Below, one piece after another: positions 23,379-30,727 of a DNA stretch of 64,000 bases. The stretch is taken from contig JAFZPP010000001.1 in the NCBI GenBank assembly GCA_017550285.1, positions 102,254 through 166,253 on the forward strand. Reading direction: 5' to 3'. Under the pieces are notes generated by a model, which was given only the letters and a program-made list of their open reading frames with translations, was not told the origin of the DNA and did no database searches. The first letter of the stretch is position 1; the number at the start of each line of letters is the position of its first letter. A program made the translations under genes and the position numbers. Source of the stretch: Oscillospiraceae bacterium. GTDB taxonomy: Bacteria; Bacillota; Clostridia; Oscillospirales; Ruminococcaceae.

Positions 23379-24500
23379 TTATGTTGCCGGCTGCATCATC
23401 TCAGCAATCTGAATCATTGTCTCTGCATATTTCTGATAGCCGGAAATCTGGCAGACGGTATTGCCGTCAAACCATGTGATCATGCAGCCCCACTTGGAAT
23501 CCTGCTTCCGTGTATCCTGCCGGATTGCCTGTCTGCCGCCGATCTCCGTTTCGGATACATCATATCCCGATGCCGAATACTGGAACGGTACCAGCGGATT
23601 CCGGTAGTATACAAAGAAGCGGAAGCTCCGGTGTTCTTCGGTATCCGTCACTTTATACGCGATACCCTCCATGCTGCCGTCATCCGTATCCTCTGTCACG
23701 GTAAACCGCGGATTCACAGATACATAACTGTAAACAGCAGGTGCAAGATCATTTGCATAGGAAAATTTCAGAACCGAACCGGTTTCATTCTCCGTCACCT
23801 GAAATCTGCTTCCGGCACCCTCCTGCATCTTGACCGGTTTGTCGGGGGGGGAAGTTGTTTCCGCCGTTTCCTGTTCCGTTGCAGCAGCATCCGGCTGTGC
23901 AGTTGTTTCCGTTACGGCAGACGCAGTCTCAACAGCGAGTGTCACAGCAGGCGGCTGTGATTCCGTATCCGTCTGCGTCGGCAGTGCTGTCTGTGCTTCT
24001 TCCGTCACAGTCTGCTGTTCCGAAGGGGAAGGAACAGTCGTCTGCGCCGGTTCTGCTTCAGGCAGCGAAACTGCCGTAGTAACGGTCCCGATCACGTTTG
24101 CCTGCGTGATTTCAGTCTGCGAAGCTGTTGTCTCCACAACGATTGCAAGGTCATCCGAAGTCTGCACCGGCTGTGCAAGATTCTGTTTGGATGCGGACAG
24201 CAGTCCGTAACCGACCAGACCGGCAATACCGGCGGTCAGCACCAGACAGGCTGCCGTTGCATAGCGGCTTGCATACATCCGGATCGGCTTCTTCGGCTGA
24301 TACACCGCCTGAAAATCAGGCGCATCTGCCGCAGTACCGGCAGTCTCCGAAGCCTGCTCCGGACGCGCTGCAAGATACTTCTGATAGCTGCGGCGGAACA
24401 CATGCTCCATGTCCCAGTCTGCGGGATACTGTTCCGCGATTTTCTGTGCTGTTGCCGCATCAGCCTGACGCAGCACATGCAGATCATGCTTTCGTTTCAT
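23379..24500 (-). CDS. Membrane-bound anti-sigma-factor-like protein
   Basis: 373 residues. A cytoplasmic N-terminus (about 1-78) with an acidic/basic helical pattern, one membrane segment (about 80-103, TAACLVLTAGIAGLVGYGLL), a Thr/Pro/Glu-rich extracellular linker (about 110-225) and a C-terminal extracellular domain (about 228-373) resembling DUF4367-type sensor domains. It begins 13 bp after an ECF sigma gene, the usual place of a cognate anti-sigma factor. The cytoplasmic part shows no zinc-binding HxxxCxxC motif, so assignment rests on position and topology. The linker codons contain a run of eight C (plus strand G at 23844-23851) that could slip and switch off the outer domain. Confidence 0.65.
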   Translation of the reverse strand: MKRKHDLHVLRQADAATAQKIAEQYPADWDMEHVFRRSYQKYLAARPEQASETAGTAADAPDFQAVYQPKKPIRMYASRYATAACLVLTAGIAGLVGYGLLSASKQNLAQPVQTSDDLAIVVETTASQTEITQANVIGTVTTAVSLPEAEPAQTTVPSPSEQQTVTEEAQTALPTQTDTESQPPAVTLAVETASAVTETTAQPDAAATEQETAETTSPPDKPVKMQEGAGSRFQVTENETGSVLKFSYANDLAPAVYSYVSVNPRFTVTEDTDDGSMEGIAYKVTDTEEHRSFRFFVYYRNPLVPFQYSASGYDVSETEIGGRQAIRQDTRKQDSKWGCMITWFDGNTVCQISGYQKYAETMIQIAEMMQPAT

Positions 24501-24513
24501 AGTACCCCTTCCT

Positions 24514-25071
24514 TCATAAAGTAATGCCTTTGTCCTCGAGACGCTTCCGCAGACGCTTCAGCGCTCTGCTCAGCCGCACTCTGACATTGATCGTCTGGAG
24601 ATTGACTGCCGCAGCAATCTCTTCGGATTTCCGGTTATAAAAGTATTTCTGTATGATGATCGTCGCATCGGGCTCACCGAGCGCGCGGATCTCCGCAAGA
24701 AGCGTCTCGGAGACCGCTGCCGCTTCCGTCTCAGCCTCAACATCCTCCGGAGAAACAGGCTCCGGCAGATTCTCGTCCGAGAGGGAAAACGTATCCTTTC
24801 GGGATGCCTGCTTGCGGAAACGGTCAATCGCAGCCCGTTTCGCAGTCACGCCGATGTATCCCTGCAGGGCGCCCTCCGCGATGTGATCAAAATGCAGGAA
24901 AACGCTTGCAAATACATCACTGACACATTCCTCTGCGTCCTCTTTTGTACAGACCTTGCAGAGCCTGCCCCAGACGATCGCATAGACATATGCCTGATAC
25001 TGCCGGAAGAGTGCGCGGAAGCCCTCCTCCTGTGACTGCCCGATCAGAACGCGGAGTTCGTGTTCGGTCAT
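24514..25071 (-). CDS. ECF-type RNA polymerase sigma factor
   Basis: About 185 residues. The region 2 pattern runs from FRALFRQYQAYVYAIVWG through EDAEECVSDVFASVFLHF to GYIGVTAKRAAIDRFRK; the region 4 helix-turn-helix is in EEIAAAVNLQTINVRVRLSRALKRLR. An acidic linker (residues about 100-125) lies between them. The ATG at 25071 has GAGG 9 nt upstream; the frame stays open to 25098. It is the first gene of an operon with a membrane protein and a dockerin protein. In C. thermocellum ECF-like SigI/RsgI pairs sense polysaccharides and control cellulosome genes; this is a different subfamily, so a similar role is only a hypothesis. Confidence 0.88.
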   Translation of the reverse strand: MTEHELRVLIGQSQEEGFRALFRQYQAYVYAIVWGRLCKVCTKEDAEECVSDVFASVFLHFDHIAEGALQGYIGVTAKRAAIDRFRKQASRKDTFSLSDENLPEPVSPEDVEAETEAAAVSETLLAEIRALGEPDATIIIQKYFYNRKSEEIAAAVNLQTINVRVRLSRALKRLRKRLEDKGITL

Positions 25072-25260
25072 ATCGGTATACCTCAAAATTGAAAACATAT
25101 TTTGCGCAAAACTGCTTTCATCTAATACAATCGTATACGAAACAGAAAGTGTTACGTGAAAATCGTATTTTTTTCAGTTTTACATTTTTAGTATACAACA
25201 GTTCGCAGAAATTGTCAACGGGCAGGGCTTGAACTGATAAAACGGCATGCCCGTGCTTAC

Positions 25261-25289
25261 TTGATATTTCAGGTTCCGTATGGTATAAT
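25261..25289 (+). promoter_or_regulatory. Promoter of the two-component / ABC transporter operon
   Basis: TTGATA (25261-25266), 17-bp spacer, TATAAT (25284-25289), with the response-regulator gene starting at 25324 behind GGGAGG. Confidence 0.8.
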
Positions 25290-25323
25290 ATATAGGATAT
25301 GAAACCGGATAAGGGAGGTCGCT

Positions 25324-26001
25324 ATGGCTCAGATACTCGTTGTAGACGATGATAAAGATATCGGCAATCTGCTCGAAGAAGCACTCACAAAAAACGGATA
25401 TCACATTCTGCGCGCATTCTCCGGCACGGATGTACTCGCAGTTTTGCAGCAGCATACACCCGATCTGATTTTGCTTGATCTGATGTTACCGGGGCTCTCC
25501 GGCGAGCAGCTTCTTCCGCTGATCAGAGAGATTCCCGTGATCGTCGTCAGCGCGAAAATTGATCTGGATAATAAGGTATCGGTGCTGCTCAGCGGTGCCG
25601 CGGATTACATCACAAAGCCGTTTGAAATGAAGGAGCTGCTTGCAAGAGTTGCCGTGCAGCTAAGGAAAGCACGAGGTTCGGAGCATTCGGCTGCACTTTC
25701 TTATGACGCGATTGTGCTCGGAACCGATATGTATTCCGCTTCCGTTTCCGGCTCTGAACTCCGATTGACGCGCACCGAATACGCAATTCTCAAAATGCTG
25801 ATGCAGAATCCGGAGCAGGTCGTCACAAAATCCGCCATTCTCGAACAGATTGCCGCGGATACCCCCGACTGCACCGAGCTCTCGCTGAAACAGCATATCA
25901 GCAATCTGCGCAAAAAGCTCCGGCAGCTGAGCGGCAAAGACTATATCGAAGCCGTCTGGGGCATCGGATTCCGCCTGATTGCAAAGCCGGAAAAATCTTG
26001 A
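25324..26001 (+). CDS. OmpR-family response regulator
   Basis: 225 residues. Receiver domain (about 1-115) with the acidic pocket VVDDDKD, phospho-acceptor Asp in LILLDLMLPG, and the conserved Lys in YITKPFE. The C-terminal winged-helix domain (about 128-222) has LTRTEYAILKMLMQNPEQVVTK and the recognition region LKQHISNLRKKL. First gene of a six-gene operon with an ABC exporter and a histidine kinase, so it probably controls its own transporter in response to a peptide antibiotic or similar compound. GGGAGG sits 5 nt before the ATG. Confidence 0.93.
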   Translation: MAQILVVDDDKDIGNLLEEALTKNGYHILRAFSGTDVLAVLQQHTPDLILLDLMLPGLSGEQLLPLIREIPVIVVSAKIDLDNKVSVLLSGAADYITKPFEMKELLARVAVQLRKARGSEHSAALSYDAIVLGTDMYSASVSGSELRLTRTEYAILKMLMQNPEQVVTKSAILEQIAADTPDCTELSLKQHISNLRKKLRQLSGKDYIEAVWGIGFRLIAKPEKS

Positions 26002-26074
26002 CGAAATCTTTACGGTTCCTTGACCGCTTTCTTTACGGTTTTCTGCTATCATGAAAGCAGAAGGAGGGATACAT

Positions 26075-27004
26075 ATGGACTATATCCTCACAACAAATGC
26101 CGTATCCAAAAAATACTGGAAAGCAAAGGCGCTTGACGGCGTCACGATGCATATTCCGCGCGGTGCAATCTACGGATTCGTCGGACGGAACGGCGCCGGC
26201 AAAACCACGCTGATTCGTCTGATCTGCGGCTTGCAGGATCCGTCCGAGGGCGATTATACGCTCTGCGGCATCAATTCCGCATCGGGCGATATCGCATCAG
26301 CACGCCGCAAAATGAGCGCTGTGGTCGAAAAGCCCGCATTCTACAGCGATATGACCGCAAGGCAGAATCTCGAAATGCAGTACACGCTGCTCGGCATGCC
26401 TGCGGATGACGGCATCGACGAACTGCTCAAACTCGTCGGGCTTTCCGATACCGGCAGCAAAAAGGCAAAGAATTTCTCGCTCGGCATGAAGCAGCGCCTC
26501 GGCATCGCAATCGCGCTCTGCGGCAGACCGGATTTCCTTGTCCTCGATGAGCCGACAAACGGGCTCGATCCGCAGGGCATCATCGAAATCCGCGAGCTGA
26601 TTCTCAGGCTCAACCGTGAACGGCAGATGACCGTTCTGATTTCAAGCCATATTCTCGATGAGCTTGCCCGTCTGGCGACAGATTACGGCTTCATCGAAAA
26701 AGGTAAGATCGTGCAGGAAATCAGCGCGCAGGCGCTTGAAGCAAAATGCCGCAAGTATCTGCATGTCAAGGTCAGCGATATCAAGCGCTTTACGAATGTC
26801 ATGGAGGAGAATCACTGGGATTATGAGATTCTCACGGATTCCGAAGCAAATATCTACGAGAAGATCATGATTCGTCACCTCTCTGATGCACTCGCTGCGG
26901 CAGACTGCGAGCTGATGAGCGTGTCCGAGCACGAGGAAAGCCTCGAAAACTATTTTATCAATCTCATCGGCGGCACCGGCACAGAGGGAGGTGCGGCAAA
27001 ATGA
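26075..27004 (+). CDS. ABC transporter ATP-binding protein (bacteriocin-export/immunity type)
   Basis: About 309 residues. Walker A GRNGAGKTTLIRL, signature motif FSLGMKQRLGIAIAL, Walker B DFLVLDEPTNGLDPQG and the switch His in ISSHILDEL are all present, in the arrangement typical of BcrA/LanF-type ATPases that pair with ABC-2-like permeases. The C-terminal 80 residues are a variable regulatory tail. ATG 26075 has GGAGGG 6 nt upstream. Its stop overlaps the start of the first permease by 4 nt. The substrate is unknown. Confidence 0.9.
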   Translation: MDYILTTNAVSKKYWKAKALDGVTMHIPRGAIYGFVGRNGAGKTTLIRLICGLQDPSEGDYTLCGINSASGDIASARRKMSAVVEKPAFYSDMTARQNLEMQYTLLGMPADDGIDELLKLVGLSDTGSKKAKNFSLGMKQRLGIAIALCGRPDFLVLDEPTNGLDPQGIIEIRELILRLNRERQMTVLISSHILDELARLATDYGFIEKGKIVQEISAQALEAKCRKYLHVKVSDIKRFTNVMEENHWDYEILTDSEANIYEKIMIRHLSDALAAADCELMSVSEHEESLENYFINLIGGTGTEGGAAK

Positions 27005-27894
27005 GAACGCTTTACCGCACGTTGATGAAGCGCCTGTGCCGTGACCGGATTCTGCGGTTCGGCGCTGTACTCGCACTGCTGCTCGGCATTTTTACCGCGG
27101 TCGAATCCGTCCTGTTAGGCGGATATCAGTATCTTTATGTACAGGATTTCAATTTCTATTCGGGCGAAGCCTTTATGGCAGCGCTGCTGGCATTCGGTCT
27201 CGGGCGCGAATTCTCCGACGGCACCGTCCGGAACAAGCTGATTGCCGGATACACGAAAACGCAGTATTATCTGGCAACGATGCTCTGTGCGGTGACTGTC
27301 GCAACGGTCTATTATCTGCTGACTGCCGGTCCGCTTGCGCTGGCACTGATTCCGGAATACAAGCGGTTGACTGCGCAGCCCGTCGCAGAAGCATTCCTCT
27401 GCATTTTCCTGAGCAATCTGTTCGCTGCGGTAACGGCAGCAGCGGTCTGCAATCTCACACGCAGTCAGATTGCCGGCGTACTCGGTACCTTTGCAGCGAT
27501 CTTCGGGCTGTATACACTCGGCGAGCTCACAGAACAGGCGGACAGCGGTCAGGCATACCATGACGTAACCGTAACCGATGCACGCGGGCAGATCGTCTTT
27601 GCACAGAACGGCACGCCGCTGGTCATCCGGAAGAAAAAACTGATCTACACCGAGCCGCTGCATTCCGTGCTCATGGTATTGCATCACGGCAATCCGATCA
27701 CAACAATGGGCGGGCTCTCCTGCGTCTTTCAGGACAGCCGTGACTGGTCCGATGCAGAGCAGAAAAAGCAGCGTGCCGAGCTGGATGCCTATGCACTGGA
27801 GGACATGCATCCGCGCTATCCGGTGACAATTCCGGTGATGATTCTGATTCCGGCGCTCGGACTGCTCTCTTTCCGGAAGAAGGCGATCACATGA
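27001..27894 (+). CDS. ABC transporter permease 1
   Basis: 297-residue integral membrane protein with about six hydrophobic segments (for example AVLALLLGIFTAVESVLLGGY and LCAVTVATVYYLLTAG) and a large soluble loop in the second half (about 175-270). It has the general features of ABC-2-like lantibiotic-immunity permeases, including FGLGREFSDGTVRNKLIAG near residue 65, a motif repeated in variant form in the next two permeases. Translationally coupled to the ATPase and to permease 2 by ATGA-type overlaps. Confidence 0.85.
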   Translation: MRTLYRTLMKRLCRDRILRFGAVLALLLGIFTAVESVLLGGYQYLYVQDFNFYSGEAFMAALLAFGLGREFSDGTVRNKLIAGYTKTQYYLATMLCAVTVATVYYLLTAGPLALALIPEYKRLTAQPVAEAFLCIFLSNLFAAVTAAAVCNLTRSQIAGVLGTFAAIFGLYTLGELTEQADSGQAYHDVTVTDARGQIVFAQNGTPLVIRKKKLIYTEPLHSVLMVLHHGNPITTMGGLSCVFQDSRDWSDAEQKKQRAELDAYALEDMHPRYPVTIPVMILIPALGLLSFRKKAIT

Positions 27895-28799
27895 AGGCAC
27901 TGCTGCATACCGTTCTGCGGCGGTATTTCCGCAGTAGACTGACGTTTTGCCTGACCGCTGCCATGCCGGTACTCGGCATCATCAGCGGACTGGTCTCATT
28001 TCAAACCCGAAATGCACGGGAAATGTATTTTCAGGCAGAATTCTATATGTATCTGCTGCTTGCAGTCATGTTTCTTCTGACGGCAGGCATCATCCTGACA
28101 ATCGGCAGCGCATTCTCAGACGGCATCATCCGGCTGCAATGCATCCACGGCAATCCCAAGGCACAGATTGCGCTTGCCCATATCATCAGTGCGCTGCTCT
28201 GGTCTGCGGTCTGCGGCATACTGTTCCTGCTGCCGATGCGCATCCTCGGCAATGCATATTTTGCGGCGCATCTGACCGGCAAGATGATGCAGGTCATTCC
28301 GCCGCTGCTGCTGATGTTTCCTGTCTTCGGCGTGCTGATTGCCGTGCTGACGCTGCTCATCCGGCATAAGGCATTCTCATCCATTGCCGGCATCGCGCTG
28401 CTGCTCGGGCTGTTTATCGGCTGTATGCGGGTGAACTTCATGCTCGATGAACCGAAATACCGGACAGAATATGCAACGGATTACAATTACAGCGAAATCA
28501 ATCCGGAACCGGATGTTGAAATAAAATACATTTATCTTCCCAATGAATGGTATATTCCGAAGCCGAAGCGCGACTATCTGGAATTTGCGTACCTATGCGA
28601 TCCGATGACGCCGATTTCAGAGGTCGGCTCCTTCCTTGCAAATGCGGCGGACGATTACCGGTCCGCAGACCAGTTTAATAAGGAAATCCGCAGCATACAC
28701 CGCGCAAGGCGCAAATTTCTTCCGTGGTTTCAGTGTTTCACGATTCTGGCACTTTCCGCCGTCGGCACATGTTGCTTTAAGAGGAGGAATCTGTCATGA
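27891..28799 (+). CDS. ABC transporter permease 2
   Basis: 302-residue membrane protein paralogous to its neighbours: the motif IGSAFSDGIIRLQCIHGNPK corresponds to the FSDGTVRNKLIAGYTK motif of permease 1. About six membrane segments, with an extracytoplasmic loop of about 100 residues before the last one. Starts and ends with 4-nt overlaps to the adjacent permease genes, so the three are made together. Confidence 0.85.
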   Translation: MKALLHTVLRRYFRSRLTFCLTAAMPVLGIISGLVSFQTRNAREMYFQAEFYMYLLLAVMFLLTAGIILTIGSAFSDGIIRLQCIHGNPKAQIALAHIISALLWSAVCGILFLLPMRILGNAYFAAHLTGKMMQVIPPLLLMFPVFGVLIAVLTLLIRHKAFSSIAGIALLLGLFIGCMRVNFMLDEPKYRTEYATDYNYSEINPEPDVEIKYIYLPNEWYIPKPKRDYLEFAYLCDPMTPISEVGSFLANAADDYRSADQFNKEIRSIHRARRKFLPWFQCFTILALSAVGTCCFKRRNLS

Positions 28800-29695
28800 G
28801 AAATCTGATGCGCGTCAATTTCCTGCGCTGGAAGAATAAGCTGAGCACTGTATACTGTCTCATCGGGATCATCTGCTTATCTGCCATAAACTGCGTGACG
28901 GTTTACACGCAGAAAACTATCGGCGGCGACACTGTATGTAATCTGACCGTCTATCCGATCCTGATGATTGCAGCACTGCTCGTCACCGGTGCTGCCGTGC
29001 TGCTCAACCGCGGCGAAGGCGATCCGATACGCAACGCCGTCATTGCAGGCTATTCCAAAACGAAGATTCTGCTTGCCGAGCTTCCGCCTGCGCTCGTGTT
29101 TGCGTGTATTGCGTCGCTGATTATGCTGCTGCCGATGCTGCGCGCACCGTCCGTTCTGATGCGGTTTCCGGCAGCTTATATCCTGCTCGGTGCGCTCGGT
29201 ATTTTACTGATGTTCTGCTTGGCGGCAGTTCTGTGCGTAATTCTCTCAATGAACTGCACAACCCGAACAGTTGCGATCATCGGAAGCGCGGCAGTTCTGC
29301 TCGGCGGCTACTTCTGTACGACCCCGCTCTGCGAAGCACTTATGGAGCCGCAAACAATACCTGTTGTCCAGGAAACATTTGATAAAACCGAAGGACGTCA
29401 TCTTGTCAAGGAAAGCAGTCGCTTGAATCCCGAATACATTGCACCGCCCAATCGCACCAGAGTCACGGCAATCACAATGATGCTGCCGCAAACGGCGGTT
29501 TCGCTGTCAGCGATCTATCTGGACATCAGTATTATCCCGACGGATGAATATGCGATTTATGAAAGAGAAGAATTAGAGTGGAGCCGGAATCAGTGTGAAT
29601 CCATGATGCGCATGCTGCCGCTCTGCGAGACCGGCATGCTGCTGCTGATTACGGTGCTCGGGCTGCTCCGGTTCCGGCGCACCGATATGAACTGA
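28796..29695 (+). CDS. ABC transporter permease 3
   Basis: 299-residue membrane protein, third member of the tandem permease set. The shared motif appears as NRGEGDPIRNAVIAGYSKTK. About six membrane segments. Two permeases are the usual number in lantibiotic-immunity transporters (LanEG); three are less common and suggest duplication. GAGGAG-like sequence precedes the ATG, which overlaps the stop of permease 2. Confidence 0.83.
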   Translation: MRNLMRVNFLRWKNKLSTVYCLIGIICLSAINCVTVYTQKTIGGDTVCNLTVYPILMIAALLVTGAAVLLNRGEGDPIRNAVIAGYSKTKILLAELPPALVFACIASLIMLLPMLRAPSVLMRFPAAYILLGALGILLMFCLAAVLCVILSMNCTTRTVAIIGSAAVLLGGYFCTTPLCEALMEPQTIPVVQETFDKTEGRHLVKESSRLNPEYIAPPNRTRVTAITMMLPQTAVSLSAIYLDISIIPTDEYAIYEREELEWSRNQCESMMRMLPLCETGMLLLITVLGLLRFRRTDMN

Positions 29696-29720
29696 GAAAC
29701 TGTAGGAAAGGATGTGATAC

Positions 29721-30629
29721 ATGTTGCTGCTGTGGATTCTCTGTATACTTCTCGCTGCTGCACTTGCTGCGGCGCTTATCAAAATCTGCCTGATGCGGCA
29801 TGATATCCGCCAAATCTCAGATCAGTTTGATAAACGGCTGACCGAAAATACCAATGAGCTCATTACGACCGGAAGCGGCGATCCTGCAATCCGTGCGGTC
29901 GCCGCCAAGCTCAATGCACAGCTACAGACATTCCGGCAGCAGCAGCTCAAATATATCAACGGCGATCTCGAACTGCGCAATGCCGTCACGAATATCTCGC
30001 ATGATCTCCGTACCCCGCTGACTGCAATCAGGGGCTATCTCGATCTGTTGCAGGATGAACCGCAGTCCCCTGCCGCGGCACGTTATTTCGATGTGATTTC
30101 CGAGCGAACCGCACAGATGCAGCTTCTCACTGAGGAGCTCTTCCGTTATTCGCTGATTCTTTCCGAGGAGCCGTACAGTCCGGCAGAGAATGTCTGCGTC
30201 AATGCCGTACTGGAGGAGAGCATCGCAGGATTCTACGGTGCATTCATGAGCAGCGGCATTCAGCCGGAGATCACAATGCCCGAACAGCAGATTTTCTGCA
30301 AATGCAGCCGCATGGCGCTGACTCGGATTTTCTCGAACCTGCTGCAAAATGCGCGCAAATACAGCAAAGGCGACCTGCAAATCTCACTCTCTGCGGAAGG
30401 AAGACTGTGCTTTTCCAATCTGACAAATGCCGTTGAGTATACACATATTGAGCATCTCTTTGACCGCTTCTATACAGTGGAATCCGCACAGCATTCGACC
30501 GGTCTCGGGCTTGCAATCGCGCGTACCCTGACCGAGCAAATGGGCGGAAACATCTATGCAGAATGCGATGATGACCGTCTTCGCGTGATTGTTGAGCTGC
30601 CTGTGACAGCGATGTCTTCGGAAAAATAA
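29721..30629 (+). CDS. Sensor histidine kinase
   Basis: 302 residues with a single N-terminal membrane helix (about 2-23) and no sizeable extracellular domain. The H-box is NISHDLRTPLTAIRGYLDLL; the ATPase part shows FSNLLQNARKYS (N box), FDRFYTVE (F box region) and STGLGLAIARTL (G box). Kinases with almost no outer domain, next to ABC transporters, often sense through the transporter; that may apply here. Last gene of the operon, 25 bp after permease 3, with AGGAAAGGATG upstream. Confidence 0.9.
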   Translation: MLLLWILCILLAAALAAALIKICLMRHDIRQISDQFDKRLTENTNELITTGSGDPAIRAVAAKLNAQLQTFRQQQLKYINGDLELRNAVTNISHDLRTPLTAIRGYLDLLQDEPQSPAAARYFDVISERTAQMQLLTEELFRYSLILSEEPYSPAENVCVNAVLEESIAGFYGAFMSSGIQPEITMPEQQIFCKCSRMALTRIFSNLLQNARKYSKGDLQISLSAEGRLCFSNLTNAVEYTHIEHLFDRFYTVESAQHSTGLGLAIARTLTEQMGGNIYAECDDDRLRVIVELPVTAMSSEK

Positions 30630-30643
30630 TGTGCAAAGAGAAT

Positions 30644-30691
30644 GCCGTTCCGTTCAGGCTGTAATGCTGAACGGAACGGCTTTTCATTTTT
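30644..30691 (+). terminator. Terminator between the kinase and HD-GYP genes
   Basis: Perfect 14-bp stem GCCGTTCCGTTCAG / CTGAACGGAACGGC followed by TTTTCATTTTT. It ends the + strand operon and may also serve the convergent gene. Confidence 0.9.
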
Positions 30692-30727
30692 CCATATAAA
30701 GCCAGCGCGGAGAAAATATCCACACGC

